NCBI GenBank assembly: GCA_003550725.1
Contig: PUKZ01000185.1
Location: 1 to 64,000, forward strand
DNA length: 64,000 nt
Source of the DNA: Bacteroidales bacterium
GTDB lineage: Bacteria; Bacteroidota; Bacteroidia; Bacteroidales; UBA7960
Direction: 5' to 3'
Below are positions 28,398 through 37,989 of this stretch, piece after piece; within the stretch, counting starts at the first letter, position 1, and each line of letters begins with the position of its first letter. Both the position numbers and the translations under genes were made by a program. The notes under the pieces were generated by a model that was not told the DNA's origin, did not search any database, and saw only the letters and a program-made list of their open reading frames with translations.

Positions 28398-29756
28398 CTA
28401 TTTCGGAGTTTTTTTTGTTCTTTTCTGCAGTTCTTTCATCTTTTCTTCATAACCGGGTTTTCCGAGCAAGCCAAACATGTTGGCCTTATATGCCTCTACT
28501 CCCGGCTGGTCGAAAGGATTTACATTAATAATATATCCGCTTAAAGCACAGCTCATCATGAAGAAATAAAGAAGTTCACCAATATTTTTCTCATCTAATC
28601 CGGATAGCGATAATTTTATAACAGGCACACCACCTTCTATATGAGCTATTGTAGTGCCTTTTTCAGCCATAGAGTTTACCTGGCCGAGATTTTTACCTGC
28701 AATGTAATTTAGTCCGTCAAAATCATCATTATCTTTTGGAATTTTTAATTCTTTTTTATTCTTTCCTGCAAATAATACTGTTTCAAACATTAATCTTTTA
28801 CCTTCCTGTATATATTGCCCCATTGAGTGCAGGTCTGAAGTAAAGTTCACTGCTGCAGGGAATATACCTTTATTATCTTTACCTTCGCTTTCGCCAAAAA
28901 GTTGTTTCCACCATTCGGTAAAATAATACAGGTTTGGTAAATAGTGTGCCATTATTTCAATAACTTTACCTTTGTTATGAAGAATATTTCGGGTAGTAGC
29001 ATAAAGGAAGGCCGGATTTTTGAAAATATCATTAGTTTTCAAAAGGTAATTTTTCATATTGCAGGCTCCGTTAATCAGCTGTTTGATGTCGTATCCTGCA
29101 GCAGCTATAGGTAAAAGACCTACTGGTGTAAACACCGAATATCTTCCCCCTACATTATCGGGTATAGTATAAGTTGCATACCCTTCTGCTTCAGCAAGTT
29201 TTCTTAAGGCTCCTTTATTGGCATCTGTAATTGCAATAATTCGGTTTTTGGCGTCTTTCTTTCCGTATTTATTTTCGAGATGTTCTTTAAGAAACCGAAA
29301 AGCTATTGCTGTTTCTGTTGTAGTACCCGATTTTGAAATAACTATTACAGAGTATGATTTATCATCAAGCCACTTCAGTAGCTGGTAATGGTAATCTTCT
29401 GAGAGATTATGTCCGGCAAATACAATTTTGGGATGTTTGTGTTTTTCTTGTTGTATTGGAAAGTGGTTATTCAATGCTTCAATTACTGCTCTTGCACCAA
29501 GGTATGACCCTCCTATACCTGCAACAACAATAACATCAGAGTTTGCCGTAATTCTATCGGCTTCTTCTAAGATTTGTTTTAAAAAATCGTTATTGATATT
29601 CCCGGGAATATCAACCCAGCCTAAAGCATCTTTTCCTTTCCCGGTTTTTTTCAAAATATTATCAAAATGAAAAGCTGTTTCGTTTTGAAATATTTTAACT
29701 TCATCATGGCTGACAAAGTCAGCTACTCCATCAATATTAAGCCTGAGATCAATCAT
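28398..29756 (-). CDS. pgi: Glucose-6-phosphate isomerase
   Basis: Pgi interconverts glucose 6-phosphate and fructose 6-phosphate in glycolysis and gluconeogenesis. At 452 residues it is the short bacterial form (Bacillus-like) rather than the 550-residue form. Signature stretches include GIGGSYLGARAVIEAL, VISKSGTTTETAIAF, GGRYSVFTPVGLLP, and GIFPAAVNFTSDLHSMGQY near the C-terminal half. The sugar-phosphate-binding SKSGTT loop is intact. It begins 17 bp after the infB stop codon on the same strand, so it may be the last gene of the rimP-nusA-infB transcript. Confidence 0.96.
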   Translation of the reverse strand: MIDLRLNIDGVADFVSHDEVKIFQNETAFHFDNILKKTGKGKDALGWVDIPGNINNDFLKQILEEADRITANSDVIVVAGIGGSYLGARAVIEALNNHFPIQQEKHKHPKIVFAGHNLSEDYHYQLLKWLDDKSYSVIVISKSGTTTETAIAFRFLKEHLENKYGKKDAKNRIIAITDANKGALRKLAEAEGYATYTIPDNVGGRYSVFTPVGLLPIAAAGYDIKQLINGACNMKNYLLKTNDIFKNPAFLYATTRNILHNKGKVIEIMAHYLPNLYYFTEWWKQLFGESEGKDNKGIFPAAVNFTSDLHSMGQYIQEGKRLMFETVLFAGKNKKELKIPKDNDDFDGLNYIAGKNLGQVNSMAEKGTTIAHIEGGVPVIKLSLSGLDEKNIGELLYFFMMSCALSGYIINVNPFDQPGVEAYKANMFGLLGKPGYEEKMKELQKRTKKTPK

Positions 29757-29773
29757 ATTTAAACTGATAAATA

Positions 29774-32700
29774 TTATTCAAGTTTTCTGGCAATCTCAAC
29801 TGTTTCAAAAGCTTCTATGATATCGCCTACTTTAATATCATTAAAATTTTCAACATTAAGGCCACATTCATAACCTGAATGCACTTCTTTAACATCTTCC
29901 TTATACCTTTTTAAAGACCCAAGCTTACCGGTATAAATCACAATTCCATTGCGAATAACACGCACATTTGAGTTGCGATGTATTTTACCATCCAGAACAT
30001 AGCAGCCTGCCACGTTGCCCACTTTGGTTATCTTGAATACATCCCGGACTTCAAGGTTGCCTTTAATTTTTTCTTCAATTTCGGGTGAAAGCATACCTTC
30101 AATGGCTGATTTAAGCTCATTTATGGCATTATAAATCACCGAATATATTCTTATGTCTATCTCCTCTTGTTCGGCGAGTTTTCTCGAAGATGGGGAAGGC
30201 CTTACCTGGAACCCAATGATGATTGCATTTGATGCTGAAGCCAGCAACACGTCACCTTCAGTTATAGGTCCGACAGCTTTATGTATTATGTTAACCTGGA
30301 CTTCTTCTGTTGAAAGTTTAAGAATAGAGTCGCTTAAGGCCTCTACAGATCCGTCAACATCACCTTTAACAATAATGTTAAGTTCTTTAAAGTCACCGAT
30401 AGCAATTCTTCGTCCTATCTCATCGAGAGTTATATGTTTTTGAGTACGCAAGCCTTGTTCTCTGACAAGTTGTTGTCTTTTTGCAACAATATTTTTTGCT
30501 TCCTGCTCATTATTCAGCACATTGAATCTTTCACCAGCCTGTGCTGCTCCATTAAGTCCAAGCATTAAAACGGGTGTTGATGGTCCGGCTTCTTTAATAC
30601 GCATACCCCGTTCATTAAACATTGCTTTCACTTTACCATAATTTACACCTGCAACCACCATATCTCCTACTTTCAGTGTACCGTTTTGCACCAGAATAGT
30701 AGTTACATAGCCTCTTCCTTTATCAAGCATAGACTCAATAACGGTACCTGATGCTTCTTTATTTGGATTGGCTTGTAAAGCAAGTATTTCAGCCTCAAGC
30801 AATACTTTTTCCAAAAGCTGGTCAATATTTTTTCCATGTTTTGCTGATATTTCCTGGCATTGATATTTACCTCCCCAGTCTTCAACAAGAATATTGAAGT
30901 TAGCAAGCTCTTCTTTTACTTTTTCAGGGTCAGCAGTTGGTTTGTCGATTTTATTAATAGCGATGATTATGGGCACACCTGCTGCCTGGGCATGATTTAT
31001 GGCTTCTTTTGTTTGTGGCATAACGCTGTCATCGGCTGCCACAACAATTATAGCCACATCAGTAATCTTTGCTCCCCTTGCACGCATGGCAGTAAAAGCC
31101 TCGTGACCGGGTGTATCAAGGAAGGTAATAAATTTATTATCATCAAGTTCAACAGAATAAGCACCAATATGTTGCGTTATACCACCGGATTCACCGGCTA
31201 TAATATTGGAATGCCTAACATAATCAAGCAGCGAGGTTTTACCGTGATCTACATGGCCCATCACCGTAATTATTGGCGCCCTGGGTTCAAGATCCTCTGG
31301 ATCATCTTGTTCTTCTTCATCAACAACTTCCTGATCATCAACACTAACAAAATTTACCGAATATCCAAATTCATCAGCAACAATAGTAATCGTTTCAGCA
31401 TCAAGCCTTTGGTTAATTGAAACAAACAAACCCATATTCATGCAAACCGAAATAACTTCAGTAACGTTAACATCCATAAGGTTAGCAAGCTCATTAGCGG
31501 AAATAAACTCGGTTACTTCCAGTGTTTTCTCATTTGCTTCGCTCTGTTGCTGATCTTTAAGCTTTTGTTGTTGAATCAGTTCACGTTTTTGACGCCTGTA
31601 TTTTGCGGCTTTTGATTTACTTTTTGTGCCACTGAGAGATGCAAGAGTTTCTCTTATTTGCTTTGAAATTTCTTCTTCAGAAATATCCGGCTTGGAATGC
31701 TCTTTTTTGCTATGTGACTTCTTTTTGGTTTTTGCAGGCGGCTTTTGCTGCCTTTGTTTTTTGTCTTCAGCTTTTTGCTTCTGTTCTTCCTTAGATTGTT
31801 TTATCTCCTGAGATTTTTCTTTTTTTATGCGTTTTCTTTTCCGTTTTTTATAACGCAACTCATCAGAGGAAGAAGCAACAGGTTTCTTTTGTGCTTCCTT
31901 GGATTTAGGAAGATCAATCTTTCCTAATATTGTAGGCCCTTCAAGCTTCTGAAATTGGGTTTTTAAAACATCATCTTTTTCTTTATCCTTTTTTTCAGAG
32001 GTCTTTTTTATATCAAGTTCAAGATTATCTGATAATGTTGTTTCTTGTTTTTTCTCTTCTGATTTATCTTTGTCAGATGATTCTTTTTTCTTTTCTTTAG
32101 TACTGTCAATTTTTTCAGCCGGCTTATCAACCTTCGTTTCAGCACTTGGCTCACTTTTAGTAGCTTTAGCTTCGGCTTTATCTTTTAGAACGGTTTTATC
32201 TTTTTCTTTCTTCTTATCATCAACTAAACTATCTTTATCCGGTTTTTTGGTTTTATCTATATCTTTTTTATCTTCTTTATCCTTAGTTGTCTTTACTTTT
32301 GCCTTAGAGGGTTTTTTACTTTCTTTTTTCTTATCTTCCTTCTTTACAGCCTTTTTCTTGGTTTCAGTTTTAGCAATTGTATCGGGGTCTATTTTGCCCA
32401 CAACCTTTGGCCCTGATAGCTTTATCTCTTCACTTTCAATATCTTCAGGAGATTTTGTGTCTAATGAAGATTTAAGATCTTTTATAATTAAGTCTTCTGA
32501 AGACGATTCAGCTTCCTTGTCTTCTATATCTTTTTCAGGTGTTTTTGTAGCTTCTTGTTGTTGGTCTCCGCTATCTTTTTTATCATCATCAAGGCTAATT
32601 GTTTCACGTTTTAACACACTCTGCCTTGCCTTTTGAGTTGCCTCTTTGAGGTTTTTTTCAGATTGAAACTCCTTACAAAGCAATTCATAGGCCTCTTGGG

Positions 32701-32830
32701 TAATTTTAGAATTGGGATTACTTGATACGTTAAAACCTTTTTTATTAAGGTAACCGGCAATAGTACTTATCCCAATGTTAAATTCCCTGGCAACTTTACT
32801 TAGCCGTAATGTTTTAGTGCCTTCAGTCAT
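29774..32830 (-). CDS. infB: Translation initiation factor IF-2
   Basis: IF-2 is the GTPase that brings initiator tRNA to the ribosome. The 1018 residues start with an IF2_N-type helical domain ([19 protein letters not shown]). A long Lys/Glu/Ser-rich low-complexity linker (about 60-430), a second IF2_N domain ([15 protein letters not shown]), and the G domain with GHVDHGKTS (G1), DTPGHEAF (G3) and NKID (G4) follow, then domains II-IV. The long charged linker makes it longer than the E. coli protein and is usual in Bacteroidetes. It follows nusA by 58 bp. Several long antisense ORFs in the track here are shadows of the linker. Confidence 0.97.
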   Translation of the reverse strand: MTEGTKTLRLSKVAREFNIGISTIAGYLNKKGFNVSSNPNSKITQEAYELLCKEFQSEKNLKEATQKARQSVLKRETISLDDDKKDSGDQQQEATKTPEKDIEDKEAESSSEDLIIKDLKSSLDTKSPEDIESEEIKLSGPKVVGKIDPDTIAKTETKKKAVKKEDKKKESKKPSKAKVKTTKDKEDKKDIDKTKKPDKDSLVDDKKKEKDKTVLKDKAEAKATKSEPSAETKVDKPAEKIDSTKEKKKESSDKDKSEEKKQETTLSDNLELDIKKTSEKKDKEKDDVLKTQFQKLEGPTILGKIDLPKSKEAQKKPVASSSDELRYKKRKRKRIKKEKSQEIKQSKEEQKQKAEDKKQRQQKPPAKTKKKSHSKKEHSKPDISEEEISKQIRETLASLSGTKSKSKAAKYRRQKRELIQQQKLKDQQQSEANEKTLEVTEFISANELANLMDVNVTEVISVCMNMGLFVSINQRLDAETITIVADEFGYSVNFVSVDDQEVVDEEEQDDPEDLEPRAPIITVMGHVDHGKTSLLDYVRHSNIIAGESGGITQHIGAYSVELDDNKFITFLDTPGHEAFTAMRARGAKITDVAIIVVAADDSVMPQTKEAINHAQAAGVPIIIAINKIDKPTADPEKVKEELANFNILVEDWGGKYQCQEISAKHGKNIDQLLEKVLLEAEILALQANPNKEASGTVIESMLDKGRGYVTTILVQNGTLKVGDMVVAGVNYGKVKAMFNERGMRIKEAGPSTPVLMLGLNGAAQAGERFNVLNNEQEAKNIVAKRQQLVREQGLRTQKHITLDEIGRRIAIGDFKELNIIVKGDVDGSVEALSDSILKLSTEEVQVNIIHKAVGPITEGDVLLASASNAIIIGFQVRPSPSSRKLAEQEEIDIRIYSVIYNAINELKSAIEGMLSPEIEEKIKGNLEVRDVFKITKVGNVAGCYVLDGKIHRNSNVRVIRNGIVIYTGKLGSLKRYKEDVKEVHSGYECGLNVENFNDIKVGDIIEAFETVEIARKLE

Positions 32831-32888
32831 ATAAGGTATTTAAGTTTAAAAAATGCCAAGCATTAAAAATGAAACAAAGTTATATAAA

Positions 32889-34124
32889 TTAATCAAATTC
32901 TGCTTTTAGTATACGTATAACCTCATTTATAGTTTCTTCCTCAAGATCGGTTCGTTTAACCATATCTTCTACAGGCAAATTGAGAACACTTTTGGCCGTA
33001 TCTAAGCCAACAGCTTTAAATTCACTAATCACCCAGTCTTCTATCTCATCAGAAAACTCAGACAGGTCAACATCTTCAGTATCAGAATCTGTTTCTCTGT
33101 AAACATCAATTTCATATCCTGTAAGCATTCCTGCGAGCTTAATATTAAAGCCTCCTTTACCTATAGCCAATGAAACCTGGTCGGGTTTTAGAAACACTTC
33201 AGCTCTTTTATTTTCTTCATCAATATTAATAGAAGTAATTTTTGCAGGGCTAAGCGATCTTGAAATATATAAAGATTTATTTGTTGTATAATTGATAACA
33301 TCAATATTTTCATTTTTCAGTTCTCTTACTATTCCATGTATTCTTGAACCTTTCATTCCAACACAGGCACCAACAGGGTCAACCCGCTCGTCATAAGATT
33401 CAACAGCCACTTTGGCACGCTCACCGGGTTCCCTAACAATTTTTCTTATAGTTATCAGCCCATCATACACTTCAGGTACTTCCTGTTCGAACAGGCGTTC
33501 AAGAAATACCGGTGAAGTCCTGGATATAATAATCAGTGGATTATTGTTTTTTATTTCAACTTTTGAAACAACTGCACGTATAGTATCTCCTTTACGGAAA
33601 AAATCTGAAGGTATTTGTTCTTCTTTAGGCAAAATAAGTTCTATACCTTCATCATCCAGAACTAATAATTCTTTTTTCCAAACCTGATATACCTCCCCCG
33701 TAACAACCTCGCCAATACGTTCCTGATACTTCTTATATATATCATCCTTTTCAAGTTCCAGGAGCTTGGAAGCAAGATTTTGCCTTATAGCCAAAATTTC
33801 CCGCCTGCCAAAATCACTCATCTTAACAGGTTGAGAAACCTCCTCTCCAATCTCAAAATCAGGCTCAATTTTTATGGCATCGCTGTAAGCAATTTGTTTG
33901 TTAGGGTCTTCAACCTCGTCATCGTCAACAATCACCCTGTTATGCCATACCTCAAGATCACCTTTCTCAACGTTTACAATTATATCAAGATTAACATCCT
34001 GACCATATTTCTTCATCAACATATTTTTAAATACATCTTCCAAAATTACCATCATAGTTGATGGTTCGATGTTTTTAAACTCTTTGAATTCCGTAAAGGA
34101 TTCAACTAAATTTATATTTTCCAT
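32889..34124 (-). CDS. nusA: Transcription termination/antitermination protein NusA
   Basis: NusA binds RNA polymerase and nascent RNA and controls pausing, termination and antitermination. The 411 residues show the N-terminal polymerase-binding domain, an S1 domain (GEVVTGEVYQVWKKELLVL, about residues 135-200), and two KH domains (VGACVGMKGSRIHGIVREL and LAIGKGGFNIKLAGML). A C-terminal helix-hairpin-helix-like tail (LDTAKSVLNLPVEDM) completes it. It sits in the classic rimP-nusA-infB order, 81 bp after rimP. Confidence 0.96.
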   Translation of the reverse strand: MENINLVESFTEFKEFKNIEPSTMMVILEDVFKNMLMKKYGQDVNLDIIVNVEKGDLEVWHNRVIVDDDEVEDPNKQIAYSDAIKIEPDFEIGEEVSQPVKMSDFGRREILAIRQNLASKLLELEKDDIYKKYQERIGEVVTGEVYQVWKKELLVLDDEGIELILPKEEQIPSDFFRKGDTIRAVVSKVEIKNNNPLIIISRTSPVFLERLFEQEVPEVYDGLITIRKIVREPGERAKVAVESYDERVDPVGACVGMKGSRIHGIVRELKNENIDVINYTTNKSLYISRSLSPAKITSINIDEENKRAEVFLKPDQVSLAIGKGGFNIKLAGMLTGYEIDVYRETDSDTEDVDLSEFSDEIEDWVISEFKAVGLDTAKSVLNLPVEDMVKRTDLEEETINEVIRILKAEFD

Positions 34125-34205
34125 TTTTGTTAAAAATAAAACAATATTCCTTTTTAATATTATACTTTTTTGATATCAATACAGTCTCGATAAAAACTAT
34201 ACAAT

Positions 34206-34673
34206 TTAAAATGCCGCTTTTATTTTGGCTTCTTTAATTTTTTCAAATTTAATAAACCTGCTCTTAATTTCATTTTTCGCAGTTTGCCGGCCTTTATCAA
34301 CAATGTCTTTCTCAAGCAACAGTAGTTCAACTCCATCATTTTCAGCACTTATTAACTTGCCTCTTATTTTATCATTATCATAAGTCTCCACAACAATATT
34401 TCTCCCTATATTTTTTTTATATTGGCGAAATACTTTCAATGGTTTGCCAACACCGGCAGATGACACCTCCAGTTTAAAATCTTCCTCATCACGATTCAAA
34501 AAACTTTCAATGTGTTTACTAAGTCTGGCACAATCAGAAATAGTTATATCATTATCGCCGTCTACAAAAACTTTTATTTTATTTTGTTGTGATATTTTTA
34601 CATCAACAGCAAACATATCACTTCCCTGACAATAATCATTAATAATATTTAAGATTTTTTGCTTTCCTAACAT
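34206..34673 (-). CDS. rimP: Ribosome maturation factor RimP
   Basis: RimP helps assemble the 30S subunit. The 155-residue protein has the two-domain family layout; diagnostic stretches are VKISQQNKIKVFVDGDNDITISDCARLSKHIE and KLEVSSAGVGKPLKVFRQYKKNIGR. It is first in the rimP-nusA-infB(-pgi) run. On the minus strand its leader contains GGGG...CCCC around a 9-nt loop about 20 nt upstream of the start, near a G-rich stretch that might influence ribosome access. Confidence 0.94.
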   Translation of the reverse strand: MLGKQKILNIINDYCQGSDMFAVDVKISQQNKIKVFVDGDNDITISDCARLSKHIESFLNRDEEDFKLEVSSAGVGKPLKVFRQYKKNIGRNIVVETYDNDKIRGKLISAENDGVELLLLEKDIVDKGRQTAKNEIKSRFIKFEKIKEAKIKAAF

Positions 34674-35167
34674 AGCGTATACGTAATAAAATAGGGGACT
34701 TAGCCGCCCCCTTTCTTAAAACAACTTCATTGCAATTATTGTGCAAAAATACAAAAAAAACAGCTAACACAAAAAACATCAACGATTTTTACAAAATATT
34801 TTTCAATTTTGTGGTAAAAACTTTTTGATTAGAGATTATAAATTTAAAAATTATTAGTTATCAATAACACAAATTATTTAAAAGATTTATATATACAATA
34901 ACAATTAATGATATTCCAAAATCTTATTACACTTGAAACTTTTATAAGTTAAACTACAAATAATTTTCAGATTCCCGGCAAGGCTTTTTTTTTGTAAAAA
35001 ATTATCAGCTTTAAAATTTATCCAATATTGAAAAAAAGTTTTTTTGTCTCCAAAAAAACAAACAACTATGCTTAAATTGCAAAAAGCATTGATCTGTTTA
35101 AAAAAAAAAACTATTTTTGTCATTGCTTTAAGTTTTTTTCATACACAAACTTAATTTTCATTTAATC
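34674..35167. other. Divergent intergenic region between rimP and the DUF6089 gene
   Basis: This 494 bp of AT-rich DNA presumably holds promoters for both directions. A clear plus-strand promoter is at 35089-35119. The 72-residue minus-strand ORF in the track (34905-35123) has no family resemblance and overlaps that promoter, so it was not accepted. Confidence 0.5.
35089..35119 (+). promoter_or_regulatory. Promoter of the DUF6089-uppS-bamA gene run
   Basis: TTG (35089-35091), a 20-nt spacer and TATTTTTG (35112-35119) match the Bacteroidetes primary-sigma consensus exactly. The start point would be near 35126, leaving a leader of about 42 nt before the ATG at 35168. Confidence 0.7.
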
Positions 35168-36151
35168 ATGAAGGTTTACTCAGTTTTATTAATATTATTT
35201 TTCTTTTGTATTGCTGACAATTATGGCCAGGTACCTCTTCGAGACAGGCATCATTTAGTTTTCGGCATAGGAGGAAGCGGTTTTATGGGTGACTTGGGTG
35301 GGGCAGATGATGTAGGGAGTCAATATATTCGTGATTTTGACTTTAAAGCTGTCAGGCCTTCGTTAATATTGGGTCACAAGTATTATATTACTGAAGATGT
35401 TGCACTTCGCAGCAATGTTGTATACGGTCAAATATCGGGTAATGACAGGTATACTGATCAAATTCACCGTAATAACCGCAACATCCATTTTCGTTCGTCT
35501 TTGGCTGAATTATCATTTCAAGGTGAATATTATTTTTTTAGTGCTGAAAGAATCGGGGCTAGTTATCGAAGAATAACCGGTACCCGGGGTTGGATGGGGT
35601 ATAATATTTATGCATACGCATTTGGCGGAATAGGTGGTTTTTATTTCAATTCCAAAGCAAAATTTAATAAAGACAAGTACATGGAATTAAACCATGGCAC
35701 AGTAGATTATGAAGATTTGCCTGATGATGGATGGTATGAGCTTAGGCCTTTAAGTACCGAAGGGCAAGGGTTTTTCCCAACCCGCGATAAATACAATCAG
35801 ATTCAACTATCCATGCCTTTAGGAATAGGAGTCCTGTTTCAGATAAACAGAACTTTTTCTGTTGGTTTGGAATATGGATTCAGAAAAACATGGACAAATT
35901 ATATTGATGACGTTGGTTCAACATATATAGATCCTGTTATTTACAGGAAAATGTGGCCAGATGATCCGCAAAAAATTGCTCTTGGCGAATATTTTTCAAA
36001 CCCGACCAACAATTCACTGGGCGAAAATGTTACTGCACCCGGTCAACAAAGAGGTGGCTCGAGTTCAAATGATTCATATATGTTTGGATTTATTACTTTG
36101 TATTATAGGCTTTCGGGCTTTGGCCCCGGTTATGGGTTACCTTGGTTTTAA
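35168..36151 (+). CDS. DUF6089 outer-membrane beta-barrel protein (first copy)
   Basis: This is a predicted outer-membrane or periplasmic beta-barrel of 327 residues with a signal peptide (cleavage near NYGQ, residue 20). DUF6089 landmarks are FGIGGSGFMGDLGG, an NRNIHFRSSLAELSFQGEY stretch and GVLFQINRTFSVGLEYGFRKTWTNYIDDV. Proteins of this family usually lie directly upstream of uppS and bamA in Bacteroidetes, as here, which suggests a link to outer-membrane assembly without proving it. A shorter paralog follows 123 bp later. Confidence 0.8.
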   Translation: MKVYSVLLILFFFCIADNYGQVPLRDRHHLVFGIGGSGFMGDLGGADDVGSQYIRDFDFKAVRPSLILGHKYYITEDVALRSNVVYGQISGNDRYTDQIHRNNRNIHFRSSLAELSFQGEYYFFSAERIGASYRRITGTRGWMGYNIYAYAFGGIGGFYFNSKAKFNKDKYMELNHGTVDYEDLPDDGWYELRPLSTEGQGFFPTRDKYNQIQLSMPLGIGVLFQINRTFSVGLEYGFRKTWTNYIDDVGSTYIDPVIYRKMWPDDPQKIALGEYFSNPTNNSLGENVTAPGQQRGGSSSNDSYMFGFITLYYRLSGFGPGYGLPWF

Positions 36152-36274
36152 CATATCTTGATTATATTAGAATTATATAATTTTTGTTTTCAAAAAAATA
36201 TCGACCAGCAACTTGCGTTAGCTATTACATAATGATTAGTGCAATATTTTTTATTGTAATTTCTAATTGAAGTA

Positions 36275-37090
36275 ATGAAAATATCAAAAAAAGGTTTTTT
36301 TACACTGTTGTTTTTACTGCCTATGCTTTTATACGGGCAAAACAGTGAATTGGGGGGATTTTACGGGTTATCATATTACCTGGGTGATTTGAATCCTTCA
36401 AGGCAATTTGCGATGTCAAGATTCGCCTTTGGTGGTCTTTATCGTTATAATATTGATGATCATAAAAGCCTTAGGTTTAATGGTTATTATGGAAGCGTCG
36501 AAGCTGATGATGCTGTTATTGGTTATAATAAAGATCGCAATCTTCATTTCAGGTCATCAATAGCTGAAATTTCGCTTCAGGTTGAGATTAACTTTTTGCC
36601 TTTCAATCCTGAAGACCTCAACAGCACACATACACCCTATGTTTTCGGTGGTATAGGCGGGTTTATGTTTAATCCTCAGGCAAAAGATGAAAATAATAAA
36701 TGGCACGACCTTCAGCCACTGGGTACAGAAGGGCAATATAGTGATAATTATCCCGAAAATAACCCATATGACTTATATGCCGCATCATTTATTTTTGGTG
36801 TTGGATATAAATTCAATATTACAGAACGATTTACCGGGGGGCTTGAGTGGGGCATGAGAAGAACAACAACAGACTATCTGGACGATGTCAGTACTATATA
36901 CCCCGATCCGGATGATTTATCGCCCCTGGCACGCGAGCTTTCAGACAGATCTATAAGTGATGGAAAAAAAACTAATATGATGCGCGGAAATCCTAACAGA
37001 AAAGATTGGTATTCTTTTGCAGGTTTTGTTCTAACATTCAGGTTTCCCAAATGGTGGGAGGATGATTGTCCGTTCTCACCTTATAATTAA
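36275..37090 (+). CDS. DUF6089 outer-membrane beta-barrel protein (second copy)
   Basis: This is a 271-residue paralog of the preceding protein with a signal peptide ending near LLYGQ. It shares the same landmarks in the same order (ELGGFYGLSYYLGDLNP, NRNL/DRNLHFRSSIAEISLQVE-like strand, FTGGLEWGMRRTTTDYLDDVS). It lacks the extra loop found between the second and third landmarks of the first copy. It ends in an acidic, Trp-rich tail (WWEDDCPF). It lies 99 bp before uppS and probably shares the promoter at 35.1 kb. Confidence 0.8.
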   Translation: MKISKKGFFTLLFLLPMLLYGQNSELGGFYGLSYYLGDLNPSRQFAMSRFAFGGLYRYNIDDHKSLRFNGYYGSVEADDAVIGYNKDRNLHFRSSIAEISLQVEINFLPFNPEDLNSTHTPYVFGGIGGFMFNPQAKDENNKWHDLQPLGTEGQYSDNYPENNPYDLYAASFIFGVGYKFNITERFTGGLEWGMRRTTTDYLDDVSTIYPDPDDLSPLARELSDRSISDGKKTNMMRGNPNRKDWYSFAGFVLTFRFPKWWEDDCPFSPYN

Positions 37091-37189
37091 AAAATCTTAA
37101 ACTTATACTATAAGTTTTTATTTATCAAAACATTTTAAGAAATTTGCATATTTGGATCGATTTAAACAGAATATTTTTTATAATAAAAC

Positions 37190-37924
37190 ATGGATTTTAA
37201 AGAAAAAATTGATTATAAAAAAGTACCCCGCCATGTTGCTATTATTATGGATGGAAACGGCCGATGGGCAAAAAGCAGAGGGAAAGAACGTATTTACGGA
37301 CACGAAAATGGTATTAATGCAGTCAGAGAAACTCTGGAAGCAGCCGGAGAGCTACAAATACCCTATATCACTATATTTGCCTTTTCCACTGAAAACTGGA
37401 ACAGGCCTAAAAAAGAAGTCGACACACTTATGGAGTTACTTGTAAGTGTTATTAGAAAAGAATCTCAGGAGCTTTGCAAAAACGGTATTAAGCTACATAC
37501 AATAGGTGATTTAATGACATTACCCGAAAAATGTCAGAAAGAACTTAAAGAAGCATTAAACATAACCAAAAATAATAACAAACTAAATTTAATCGTTGCA
37601 TTAAGCTACAGTGCCAGGTGGGAAATAGTTAATGCAGCAAAACAATTAGCAAAAGATGTTAAAGAAGAAAAAATCAAATTGGAAAATATTAATAACAACA
37701 TCTTTGAAAAATATTTAACAACAAGCAATTTTCCAGACCCTGACTTGTTAATAAGAACAAGCGGCGAATTAAGAATAAGTAATTTTTTGTTATGGCAAGT
37801 TGCTTATAGTGAATTTTATTTTAGCCCTGTTTTATGGCCCGATTTTACAAAACACGATTTTTTCCAGGCAATATTTGAATATCAGAAAAGAGATAGACGT
37901 TTTGGAAAAACCAGCGATTATTAA
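37190..37924 (+). CDS. uppS: Isoprenyl transferase (undecaprenyl diphosphate synthase)
   Basis: UppS condenses isopentenyl diphosphate units in cis configuration to make the C55 lipid carrier for cell-wall and surface polysaccharides. The 244 residues have the catalytic motif with D21 (IIMDGNGRWAKSRG), the downstream FAFSTENWNRP motif, and the C-terminal PDLLIRTSGELRISNFLLWQ motif with the RxxxE...E metal and diphosphate contacts. Length is typical. bamA follows within about 65 bp. Confidence 0.96.
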   Translation: MDFKEKIDYKKVPRHVAIIMDGNGRWAKSRGKERIYGHENGINAVRETLEAAGELQIPYITIFAFSTENWNRPKKEVDTLMELLVSVIRKESQELCKNGIKLHTIGDLMTLPEKCQKELKEALNITKNNNKLNLIVALSYSARWEIVNAAKQLAKDVKEEKIKLENINNNIFEKYLTTSNFPDPDLLIRTSGELRISNFLLWQVAYSEFYFSPVLWPDFTKHDFFQAIFEYQKRDRRFGKTSDY

Positions 37925-37989
37925 TTAAAAAGCTTTTAATGTTTATAAATAAACCATTTGATATACTTTTAAGAATAACAGGTATAATA

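Noticed and set aside
32600-32615. parS-like half site TGTTTCACGT within infB
   Set aside because: Only the left half matches the palindrome TGTTTCACGTGAAACA; the right half is TTTAAC. It lies in codons for LKRET of infB, so chance is more likely.
32070-32636. 188-residue plus-strand ORF
   Set aside because: It is a Ser/Phe-rich low-complexity antisense reading of the Lys/Glu-rich linker of infB. The same applies to 30860-31420, 31626-31811 and 31745-31927.
34905-35123. 72-residue minus-strand ORF upstream of the DUF6089 gene
   Set aside because: It has no recognisable features and overlaps an exact plus-strand promoter; AT-rich intergenic DNA often yields such ORFs.
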